Source of the DNA: Malurus cyaneus samueli
Taxonomy: Eukaryota; Chordata; Aves; Passeriformes; Maluridae
Assembly (NCBI GenBank): GCA_009741485.1
Contig: CM019230.1
Span: 3,126,619 to 3,190,618 of the forward strand
Reading direction: 5' to 3'
Length of the DNA: 64,000 nucleotides
Part shown: positions 43,501-55,500 of the stretch, in pieces
How positions within the stretch are numbered: position 1 is the stretch's first letter
How the letters are laid out: every line of letters begins with the position of its first letter
Notes under the pieces: generated by a model
The model's database searches: none
What the model was told of the DNA's origin: nothing
Seen by the model: only the letters and a program-made list of their open reading frames with translations
Position numbers and translations under genes: made by a program

Positions 43501-46500
43501 AGACCCTGGCAGTGACCTGGATGAGAGGAAAAAGCTGCAGCAGAGATCTCTCTGCCTGCGTGGGAGAGGGGCTGTCTGAATGCCCAGTGGGAAAAGCCTC
43601 TGCCACAGCCTTCAGTCAACCAGAAAACATAAATCCATAGGAAACCAAACTTCCTCCGTTTTTATTCTCAAGGAACTATTAATCAGTTGGTTATCAGAAT
43701 ATTCAGAACAGGTTTTAATACAGTGTTGAAACCGTTAGAAAAGAGGAGCATAAACTTGGGTACTTTTCCCACCAGTGGGAAAAGTTTTGTCCAGAAGAAG
43801 TCCTGAGATAGATTAGAGCTCTGTGTGTGGAAAATTATTTCATTTCGAGTTGAGCTGATGCCCCTGGGACCTGGGCTTTTCCACCTAGAAATACCTGGCA
43901 GAGAGAGTGTTGTTAATGGAAGGTTTCTCAGCGTCTCCCCTGTTTTGTTAACCTGACAAAGCCAGAGTGGGTTGACATCTGATTTGCCTTAAATGTGGTT
44001 ACTAGAGAGGGAAAAGCTGAGCCAAAAATATTAGTTTGTTCACTCATGGCTAATTGTTGGGGAAGCAGTTATTAGTCTGTGTGCTCTGTGTGTGCCCAAT
44101 CTTATAAAAATGAGACTTCGATTAAATTGCATTGGCAGGCTTGCTTTACTTCTGAAAATAAGTGTTTGTAATTAGTTAACCTTGCAATTCCTCATACAAG
44201 AACAGTTGAGCCTCTTTTGTCTTGGACATTATACAGTTTCAGGAGCACCCTGTGTGGCTTTCTGTGCTAAAGATGAATTTTGACTTAACCATTGGATTTA
44301 AAGCCTTTGGCTGCACTTGATGCTTCCCATTACTTGTAATGGGTGAAAATGTGACATTAATTCTTTTTTTAGATATTTTTAAAAATTGCCATCTATGTAA
44401 GCATCTATTATACTTGAAGCTTTTCACCACTGGATGAAAGGTGGCTGGTGAGCAATAACCTACTGCAGTTCTTGGGCAGGTGATGTCTGTTGTGTTATCA
44501 CTCATCTGAGGATATTCTTGGTGTAATAAAACCCGAAGGAGCAGCAAAAGCAGTTTTCTCTTACCTGTTTTTTTCAAATGCCTTAAGGTTTTTCTGAGTG
44601 CTCTGGATAGAGTAGACTTTAAATTGCTGGGCATGTGGAAGCCTTTGGAAACTGTGGATTTTTATTGCACCGTCAAAGACCTTTATTTGATTTGTGGAGC
44701 AGTGATGTGACAGTCTTTTTCCTTCATGTACTTGCACAGTTGGTATCAGAAATACCTAAAACATTTGGCTCTCTATTACTATTTTACTACTGTTGACTGT
44801 TTAGATTGGAATTATTGGGTGAAAATCCCTTAAATGGAGGTCTGCTTTAGGATTACCAGTATGTCTTTGAATGGAGAGGAATTATAGTTATTCTTTTATC
44901 ATCTTAAAAAAAGGCTAACAGCTAAAGACCTAGAACCAGGCACATCTTTTCCAGTCTAACAGTATTGTTAGCAGGCCCTTTGATCAAACTATTGTGCTGA
45001 AATTTTCCTGGGAACATCTAGTGGGGTGTTTTGGGACTCCCTGTAGCCGTTGATAGGCATCTCCATGTGTTTCATGGAGCACCAAAATTCCTTAGACTGG
45101 AGTAGAGATGTATCTAGATTTTACATGGCTGAATTCCTGTGGAAAGCAGCATCGTTAAAATCAGCATCTTTACAAATGTAAAAATTGGGAAAATGTTAAT
45201 TGCATTATTTAGACTATCCAGGGTGGTGTTTCTCTGCCCTGGCTGTGGAATTCTCCATGGGAGTTCTCATGGATTGCCTCTGCTTGCTTTTACTCTGGCA
45301 GAAATTGGGGATGAGGAGCCTTGCAAGATCAGTGGGAGGGTATTTTGGGGGGAAAGGATGACCAATGGTGTTTGGTTTTAGGTGGTGCCTGTGGGATGTG
45401 ATTATTGGATGCACTTTTCTGTCTTTGCACTTCCTGGCAGTAACAAATATTGGCGATCTCATAGGAAAAATATCCAAGGGAATCATATAGTGAGGAATCT
45501 CCTGCAGCATCAGGTTCCAACCAAATAACTCTCCCCACTTCCCCTCCCCCTTTTTTTTTTAATACTGGCTGTGGGAATTTGTGCTTTTGCTCAATCCCCA
45601 AGAATCCTTTTGTGTTATCAGTAAATATTTTAATGTTTCACAGGGGAATCTAATATTTCCTGCTTACTAAACCTGGGATAATAGATAAGCATAGTTAGTT
45701 AAGCAGTGGTGCAGTTTGTGAAGAGAAATCTTCATTGTGTACCTTGGCACCTTTATATGAAATTTGTCCCCTTTGACCTTTTATTTGTTTATTTGTTTAT
45801 TTAAATTTATTCTCATAGGAGATTGTTTTCCCCTGGGTATTTTTAGTTGACAAATGCAAATGCTCCTCCCTTGTAATTTAAACAAACAAACAAAAAAAGC
45901 CTGAAACAATTATCCGCTGCTACAAATAAAAGATATCTTTGTAACCATCAAAACTCTGGCTTTAGAACTTAGTGTGCTCCACCCAAATGCTTTTCAGGTA
46001 AAACCTTTTATTTATGACCACGGAGGATAACAGAAAAGCCTTGGCTGCCTGGTGTTCTGGTTTTTATGATCAAGGAGGGTTTTGCTGGTCTGTAGAACTG
46101 AACATAAGCCCCTGTTTGTGTCTCAGCACTAATTATGGTGAGCCAGCCAGGAGTGCACCAGGTCCCTCTCTGGTGAACTCACAGCTGGCAAAAGAGGTGA
46201 GGGGGTAAAAAAGACCATGTGAAGCTTTAGCCTGAGGAAACCACGAACCTCTCAATTCCACTGTTATCTGCCTACAGGTAAACTGCCAAAAGATGCCATT
46301 TCTGGTTCAGCTTTCAGGAATTCATTTACATGACAATATAAATGATGAAGTTCATTTATGATAATTTTATTTTAAGCAGGATTTTTTTGAATGCTGGACA
46401 GGTAAAATAATTTTTTTTTTGAAGTTGTTAATCAGTAACTTAATTTTGTGTTTCTGTTTTTCTTGCAGTACTGTGTGCAAAAAACTTGGTGAAAAAGGAT

Positions 46501-49500
46501 TTTTTCCGTAAGTAGCTGTTAAAGTTTTATACATTTATTTATAGATAAATATTATGCAGGCTCTATAGTCCAGTGTTTGCATGTGATCATTATATTAAGA
46601 TATGTGCAATACGGGGGCTGAGGGCTTTGATGTTTTGTTTCAGGGCTTATAATTTTTTCTTAGGTGTCATTCATCACAGGACCATAATAATAATTAAAAC
46701 ACTGACACTCTCTCTCTGTTTTTATGAGAGTGGGAGACAAAATCACCCACTCAGGCAAATAACATGTTTTTCAAAATCAGTCTCATGTATTTATTAAGAT
46801 GTTTTTCATACAGGAACTTTTTGTCAAGCAAATAGATGCACTCCTTAATTATTAATAATCACTTCATAATACTGACGTACTCTGAAATTATATTTTAATT
46901 AGTTTTAATAATGTTTTGAAAGAAGTGCTATGAAGGAGGCAGAAAGGAATGCTATTGTCTGTGACCTGCGTGGACAGATCACCTGACTGCCACCTCCCAC
47001 CTGGGAGCAGGAGGAATTCAGAAGGGCAGGCCTGAGCTTTGGAAAGAAATTGAGGAGGGGATGATCCAGAGCTATACTGTGATTTGTGATACTCCTAAAC
47101 CTTCACTTAAATCTGGATTTTTGTACTGAGTGCAAATTTTTGGCTGTTTAACAGTTTGATCAAGATGTGAAATGTGTGGTGCTGAATCACAGCTGTCCCA
47201 AGGTGCTGTCCTTTGTCCCCACGTGCTCTCTGTGACACTTGTCCCGAGCCTCTGCTGCCTGACTGGCTCTGAGTCACCTCAGGAAGTGCAGCCGGTACAA
47301 AATTGCACCTCAGCCATTGTGATTAATTCATTGTGATTAATTAATGCTTCCCCATCTCAGCTCCTCCAGCTGACTCTGAGAACTCGAGGAGGGGAGGAGT
47401 TGGTGGAGCATCAGTGTGGGACCATCCCGGGTGGTTCAGCAGGAGGTGTTGATCAGGGGCTGCTCTGCTCCTGCTGCTTTCCCATCCTCAGCTGCAGTTC
47501 AGCACCATCTTTACACTTATTTTTGGTATTCAGATGAACCTCTGTTCATCTGAGGTACTGAACTGGCAGCAAACAGAGCTCAAAAGCAAGAATCACCTGC
47601 CACAGGCAATTCTCTGTTACATCAATATCAGCCAAAATCATGGCTGTGGTTGGTCTTAAATATATAAAGAACATAAATCTGTTTTCTCTGCCTTTAGCTT
47701 CTTTATATACTGAGAATTTACTCAAACCTGAATTAGGGAGATTAAGGTTTTCAGGTCTTTTTTCCCAATTTGTTTGACTAACAAACCTTCTTGTGGTCCG
47801 TATCAGTGAAATAAATTGCTAATTTATCCATTTCCTGTGCTTAATACATCATACTATTCCCACTCATTAAATAGAGCTCTCATCTATGACTTAAAGGCAA
47901 ATAAATCTTCAGATAAAAGATTTTAAAAAATAATTGTGCAATGATTAAGGACTTCAAAGCATCATGATCTGCTTACTAGTTGTTTGTTTTTTTTTTCTTT
48001 TCCTCCTCTTAGGACTTCCTGATCCCTTTGCTAAGGTTGTGGTGGATGGATCTGGCCAATGCCATTCTACAGATACTGTGAAGAATACACTTGATCCAAA
48101 ATGGAATCAGCATTATGACCTGTAGGTGGTAACAGTGATAACCAAAGGTTTGAAGTAAAATCCTCTAAAGTACACAGACAATGTTCATTAGCCTGTCCTA
48201 TGTACAGCTGGGAAACTATCCCATAGTTTATTAGTTTGAGTGAAAAGTACATGTACCAAATTTCCACTTTCTCATTTACCTCAAAATTGAAACACTGCAC
48301 TTGCTTTTCTGGTGCTGATGTCTGCAGCACACTCAGCATGGACTACAGCATTGTCTTATTGTGGGATTTTCATGTTAACACTTGTGTGAAATGAAGCAAG
48401 TAACTGACAGTATTTCCCTCAAACTGCTCTTCTCTTGATGCTATTTTTGTCTGTTGTGGTGCTGCAGTGTCTTTTTCTCTGTGTGCCTTTTGTTCATTTT
48501 TCTCTCTGTCATTTGCTGTCCCAAATGTTGTTCTCACTCTGAATTATTGTTATCATCACTTGAGCAGCTTTTGGTGCTTTTGAGCAATAGAATCAGTATG
48601 GCACATATATGTCATGGTTTTCCTCTTTTCTAGAGCACAGAATATTCTGTACAATAGAAGTTATTAAAGCTTTTATTTTTATGTAGGTCTCTATGTTTGT
48701 GCATGCTTTATTTTCCTTGTCTTTTATTCTTTATCTTTTTTTCTTGGGATGAAAGATGAGGGAGAGAAATGAACTGTTTTACCTCATTGTATTCTCTTGT
48801 TCCGATCTCTATTTTTTCCCCATGGCTCCATTCCTTGGCCAATATTATTAGAAACTGTTTGAGTAGATTAATGTTAATTTTGGCCATCACCAAACCTGCA
48901 ACAAATCTGGTATTGCTGACAGACAATTTCTTGTCCCCCTTTTTCCCAGTGAAGAAAAGCAGCTTGGTGGTCTCACAGCAGAATGTGGAAGACCTGGTTT
49001 AAAGTTGTCTTAATCTACTTCTTATTTGAATATCTAAGATTAAATATGTGAAGCCATTGTTCATCATGTGTTAGTCTGGGATACAGAACATTTTCTTCAC
49101 TGCTTAACAAAATGTGGCAGTTTAGTGAAATAACAATATTGTAGTTTCATTATCCAAGCCCAGTCCAAGCTTTGATTCTGCATGTGAGACTGTAATTTGT
49201 ATTCATTAGAAAAATGTTTATAAAATAAGTTTTAAGTTCCTGTATAAGGAATGGATCTGCTATTTAAAGAATTCTAAGTTAATTTAAATTTTGGTAATGT
49301 TACTAAACCCATAAAAATGTTGATTTGTGCAGACTGGAGGTTTCAGGCCTTTGTCTTTCATGTCCTCTCCGAGGATCAGAGTAGAGCTAAGGAGAAATCC
49401 CTGCACAGACCGAGCACAGACTTTGATTGTTTTTGAGTTGGGTGGGTGTGTTAATGAGCATTAATGCACAGCTTTACAGGGATAGAAAGTGGAAAGTGCT

Positions 49501-52500
49501 GCCAGCATGGCTGAGTGCAAATCCTTCTGTAACCTTTGTACAGCTGGGAGTGCAGGAGCAATGGTGGGCATCGCTTGGCACTTAATCCACTGTGAAAATC
49601 CATGTGGAAAATGTCACTGCTTCCCTGGGTCTGCCCCAGTATCAGCCAGTTTGAAGTGCTGTGGGACAGTGGAGTGACTGGAGTGGGCTTTAAGGGATTC
49701 TCAGTGCTCCAGGGGCTGATGATTTGATTCCCTTCTGGAGAAAAGGAGTGGAGGACATGGGAAACGAGGGAGGATGTTGATATGCATAAGAGTAATGGAA
49801 AAAGTCAGTAAAATCTTTAGAGAAAATTCCTTTCTGGTTATAATGTTTAAGGAAGGATGAAGAGAAGGTATTTTTAGGTTGTTTTATAGAACAAGCCATG
49901 GTTGTATCTGGATACTGTATTGTCTTTCCAAGACTGTGATTGCAATCCACAAGATATTATAAAAAGCAGAGATAGAAGAGGAGTTTCTGGCAGAATGCTT
50001 TGCTTGAGCAGATTTGAAGCATCTTGCTGGATTGTCTTAAGGAATTTAGACCTGTGTGAAGTATCTTTTTGTGGGTGGTAGTTTGTTGTTTTTTTTTCTT
50101 GTTCAGAGAAGTTCCCTTAAAACATAGAGTTTGTTGAATTAGTGTATTATTTTTAATATAAAGAACTTGTAGGGAAAACTGCTTTGTTTGATTCTAGCTG
50201 TTCAATTCCCTGATGACAGAAGTATGTCCAGTATTCCTACTCCAAAGTAAAATTTAGTGTTGTGGCAGGCTTTGTTATTTGAAAATAATCTTTTCCCTCT
50301 CCAAATTTTCTTCATAATTTAACCCCTTTTACAGTCTCACAGTCATTCCTTACTGTGTGGAAATGTATTTCCATTTATAAACATTGGTCACATAATCTTC
50401 ATTTCCTATTTAAAACAGCAGTAAAAGATTAAATCTCTTTGGTACAAGAACTCACTGCCTGGCTTTTATCTTAAGGTAATTTTTACTGTGTGATATACCC
50501 AGTGTCAGGTCTCAGCTTTTCATTTGCACCAGGTATTAAGATGATTTTTTCATGTATCATATGATGGCAGATGCAAACTGCAGTCAGATGGAGCTGTTGT
50601 AATATATTTATGCAGTAATGTGTGAATTAAGTTGCTAATTCCAAGGGAATTTTGTGACTTGCTAACCTGAATTAGCATAAGTAGATATTCTGTTGTATAA
50701 GAATTTTTTAAAAAGACTTCTGCAGTGAGCAAAAGGAGCAAAAAGGGGTTGGCTTTTACCTTGTGTGGTTCTTAATTCAGATCTTAGTGTGAAAGGAAGT
50801 GGTTGAATTAGCTGCCTGGATTCTTCAGCCTAGATGGGTGTGTGTGTGGAGAGAGGGGGAATTTGGGAGGCTCTCCAGAGAGAAATTGCCAAATAGTTGC
50901 TGTCTGGATGTAGTTTAATGTCAGTAAAATACCATGCTTGCCCTGGATGTAATCCCCTTCCTTATTTTCAGTCTTGTTTGTGTTTTCCCTATTGTTCAGG
51001 CCTTTCCTCAGAGCTTTTGAATAACCAGACGTGACACATTTACAGACTTTCCTTGCATTCAGAGATAAACTACCCAAACCAGCAGTTCAGGAGCTTCAAT
51101 CCCCTTTTTCTCTCCTTTCCCTTTCTCAGCTCCTGTGGTGTCCAGGTCTCTCCTACATCCCCATGCCCATTCTGCTCCAGCCTCCCCAAGAGCTCAGCTC
51201 TGTCCTTAGGGCACAGCAGTCACATCATCCCTTTGCCTCTGAAAGGTGTTTGTACCACAATCTCCCCCAAATCCTGCTCCTGGTGCCATCTTTACTCTGT
51301 GCCCTTCAAACCCTCACCCCCAAGCTCCAGCATGGACTCTTCTTTTTTGTGATCTCACCCATAACTCCTCCTCTTCCCAAAATCTCCTCCCTGCAGCTTC
51401 CAGTGCTCTTTGGTGCCTTCACATCCCCAGGCTGTTGTGCTGCCCAGGCAGAATTCCTTTTCTCCCCCAATTCTCTGGCCGTTTTTTCTTGGTTATTGCT
51501 GGTGAGCCTGGATTTTTCTCAGGCAGAGAATGCAGCAGCTCTGTTTAGTTCGGGTTTAGACAATCTCATCCTGAATTAGGCTCCTAAAGAGCCATCAAAC
51601 AGCTCTGTGCAGCTGCTTTTCCTTCTCCACGTGATGGTTGGGGCCAGTTGGATGAAGTTGGTGCCTTTTGCAGCACCCAGTGAGTACCACGTGTCCCTTC
51701 TCTATTCCTGCTCCATTCCTGCCTCAGCCACAGGTCCTGGTGACCATCCCAGAGGCTCAAACACCCTTCAGCTGCTGCCAGAGATGAGCAGTGACAGGAA
51801 GGAAGTGAGTGAAGAGAGGAGAGAAAAAACTGGGGTGCTGTTTTTCATTACATCACTTCTCACTCTTTTCCCCAAGTCTGAAAGCATCTGGGAGCTCAGA
51901 GCAGAACCTGTCACTGTGTTAGAATAAAAATCAGAAATGGGAGAATGGAGGAACAAACCAAGTAATTAGTCCAGCTCGTAAAAAGAGTCTGTGTGACAGC
52001 ATGGATTAGAAATAGGGAATTCCTGGCTTCCAGATCTGAGTTCATACCTCTGGATGCTGCATTTTTCTCTTTCTGGAGGGAGGATGTCTGGCTTGTGCTC
52101 AGGAAGAGGTGTGCTTTCTCAGGAATATTTTTTTCCACTTTCTTCATTCCACATTTCTCCAGTGAGTTGAACTCTTCAGGGGAAGTGAATATAATGCCAT
52201 GAGGATGAAAAGGTGCTTGGTACCAAACCTCCTTAAGTGGTACACATAATAACAATTGTCCTTGTGTTTTTAATTTTTTTAAAAATAATTCAGAGATTTC
52301 TATTAAGGCATGAATTTGATTTGTTTTCTTAGAAGTGGAAGTGCTAAGAGTATAGAAATTAAAATTTCTGAACATGCAGTTCTTAAACAGAGTCCTAATT
52401 TTAAAGATTCAGAAAATATGGAAATTAAAATGTCTACGCAATTGAATTTCTGTGTTTCCACTTCATTAATACTAATCCTGTTATCTCTGTTGAAGTACTG

Positions 52501-55500
52501 AAGCTGTGGAATAGATATTGCTGATAGGATAAAGGGAAAATAGAAATATAAGCTCCAAGAACTTTAATTATGAGGAGGAAGAGAGATTCATCCAGCAAAA
52601 TGGGGGGTGGTGGTTTTTTGTTTCTGGTTTGGTTTGTTGCACTTTATTTTTTGGAACATTCTTTTTTAATAAAAAAACAAAATTCCTAGCTCAGGCTTTT
52701 ATGTTGGAACTTTATTGCCAGATGATGTAAAACAAATGTAACTTATCCACCAAATGAATTGGAAATGTCAGCTTGTCCTACCGTCACTCTCTAAATACAA
52801 CCATGGGTTTTCATGCCTGAAATGATGCAGAAATGTAGATGAAACATTTTGCTGTGAAGCCAACTAGACATTACTTAACTATTTCTTTTCTTCCTTTATT
52901 AAAGAAAGAGACATTTTTATTTGGGAAAATGCAGCTTGTCTTGCTCGTTTCCTTTCAAAGTATGAACCAGCCCAAGTTTTTGGGTGCAGAAATCAAGAGT
53001 GGATTGTGGTAGGATGTGGAATCCTCACCTGCTTGGTGTGGATGGTGATTGTTCATCCCAACCCTGAGAACCTCACCCTGAAATGTTACAGGAGTGCTTG
53101 GAAACTTTGTTGTGTGTTCAGCTGTTCTAGATATTATTCAAACTGTTCTGTTATGAAATTGTGTTTAACCATATACCTTTGACTTTTTTAAAGCAACAAG
53201 GAAAACGGGAAAATTCAAGACAGGTCATGATAAGTCTTTATTTTTAAGTGCACTTAAATTGTTCTCATAAGAGTGTATTTTAAGTACATGAAACATTGTA
53301 GACTGCAACTGTGCACGTGATTACCCATCTTCATCTCGTTTCTTTATGCAAAATTGGCATTGTCAAGGTTGTAAGGCCAAAAATCTAACCTGTATTTATA
53401 TTATACAATCAGTTTCTTATTCCAAAAACTTTGGGGCTTTTTTATGTGGAGTCTGTGTTTTGTTTGGGTTTGTTTGTTTTTGTATAAATGTGCAGTGATT
53501 ACTTTAAACCATCAGGCTTTTCTGTCTTCTACTTCTTGGTTCAGTCACTGTCTGCAGGTGGGAAAAGGAAGTTGTCAAAGTTCTGCTTTTTGGGAAAGGA
53601 AAAATGGGAGAAGTGTTAACCTGGTCACAGCTGTAATTTTAAGCCATTCCAGTTAGTTCAATTATTTGGTTTGCCAACCTTGACAGTATCATTTCTATCT
53701 TTATGAAAATATTAAGATGTTTAAAAGCCAGTAAAGCCACATTCAATGGGGAGATGTATTTAGACATTGGTTGATCAATTCTCATTCAAAAACAAACAAA
53801 AAGGAAGCACTTGGAACTAAACTAAGGCCAGAATTTGTGGTCTGGGAAGAGAGAACTACAAGCAGTTCTTGGGATCTAAGCCATAGTTACAAATTAATTT
53901 CCCTCAACTTGAAACAACCATAATAATTCAGTATTGGCAATCGCTGATTTATCTGGAGTGTTTTGAAATTGTCCTCTGAAAGTTTTGAAAACAAAAAACG
54001 AGCTCACAAAGGGATTGCCTCTGAAGAGCAAAGCTTCAAACAAAAATAGCAGAAGTCAGAGAGCCTGCAGTGTGCAGGTTTCCCCAAGGCAGTGAACACA
54101 TTTCAGGTTTTGCTGAGCATGTCCGTGGGAATGCTACGAGGAGCCAGTCCCGGTGTGAGCAGGGACAGAGGGGAATGTGGAGCTTGTCATGCCTGTAATG
54201 TGGAATGTATGTCCCAAACATACATTGCTAAGGGGAAATCAGCCTCCCAGGGCTTGGGGAGCTGCAGATGTGTAATGGCTTGGCCTGATGTTGTCGGAGC
54301 CCTGCAGAGGGGTCACTGCGTTCCTGGGATTTGGAGGAGCAGCCCCCGAGGAGCTCGTGGCTCCTGTCTAAGTCTGGGCTCCATGAGCACTGCCATCCCT
54401 TGGCCAGGCTGAGCTGGGCATGGAGCTGAGCATGTTGGTGGCTGCTTGGGGAGCTGTGGTGGGGGGTCAGCCCCAGCTGCTCGTGCTGCTGTTTGAACAG
54501 ATTCCAGTTGGGTCACAGAACACCTCCTCCCAGAACCAGGCTTCTAGAGCAGCTTGTGTCCCAGTGAGCTCCTCCATCAGACATGCTTCCATTGAGGTCC
54601 AATGGGCACATCTTCCCTGCAGATTACTTGCTCTCTCTTGCCATTACAGTGTATGTTCAATTTTTAATGTAGTGGTTGAAAATCTTTTCCCCCCAAGGTG
54701 ATTTCTGAAGCATCATCCAAGTGTTCAGTAAGTGCCATTGACAATACTGTTTTTTCCACGTTTTTCAGATATATTGGGAAGTCGGACTCAATAACAATCA
54801 GCGTGTGGAATCACAAGAAAATTCATAAAAAGCAGGGAGCTGGTTTTCTGGGTTGTGTGAGACTTCTTTCCAACGCAATCAACCGCCTTAAAGACACTGG
54901 TTGTAAGTAAGCTAAGGACAAGTTTCTTCTCTTTCAGCCCAAGCTTGCATGTACAGACTTTTGAAGAATGACACTTAATTGGGTTTTTGTTAGGCTTTAT
55001 AAAGCTTATATATTCCAGTTGGTTTGGTAGTGATGGTGATGTTTGTGTTGTTTTGTGTTGTGATGGTGTAGCTTGTGATGGTGTTTTGTTTGTGTTGTGA
55101 TTTTTACTTTGTGTTCTCTTTTTGTAGATCAGAGGTTGGATCTGTGCAAACTTGGGCCAAATGACAATGACACTGTTAGAGGACAGATAGTAGGTAAGTA
55201 AAGTTTTTTGTCTTTCAGTTCTCTTTTTATCTTCAGTTTCTATAGTAGCTATAGAAATATCCTTCCTAGATGTTGATTTTCTCTGTTGAATTCCCCAGTG
55301 TCTACTGCCAGAGCCATTTGGACCTCAGGTTAGAAGAGCAAAAAAAACCAAATCAAAATGCTCAAACCACCCCAAAAAAACCCAAATCAAAATATTATCA
55401 GTGTCAGGGCAAATAAGACCATAGATAATAGAAAAATTATTTAGAGAGTTTTTTATTTCACTGTAAACTTTGTGAAAAACGGACTATAAAATTTTTGGCC

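Larger units (their letters stand above)
19534..46468 (+). other. SMURF2: SMURF2 intron 1 (~26.9 kb)
   Basis: This single intron takes up over 40 percent of the window. It starts in the CpG island and then becomes AT-rich. It holds one recognisable transposon (CR1 fragment, about 19905-20085), several short simple or tandem repeats (listed separately) and candidate factor sites at 29162 and 40931. Open frames inside it are short and unsupported. I see no nested gene, tRNA, miRNA hairpin or snoRNA that I can defend. Long first introns often hold enhancers, which cannot be judged without alignment. Confidence 0.85.
46508..48012 (+). other. SMURF2: SMURF2 intron 2
   Basis: About 1.5 kb of intron. 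It contains a perfect 14-bp tandem duplication of CATTGTGATTAATT at 47315-47342 and a perfect 9-bp inverted repeat (CAGATGAAC, CTCT loop, GTTCATCTG) at 47531-47552. Otherwise no recognisable element. Confidence 0.85.

Noticed and set aside
51031..51579. 182-codon open frame in SMURF2 intron 3
   Set aside because: Produced by a pyrimidine-rich tract; overlapping frames are equally open, the translation is Ser/Pro/Leu-rich and unrelated to anything I know.
51911..52375. 154-codon minus-strand open frame in intron 3
   Set aside because: No recognisable domain, splice context or promoter; a chance frame.
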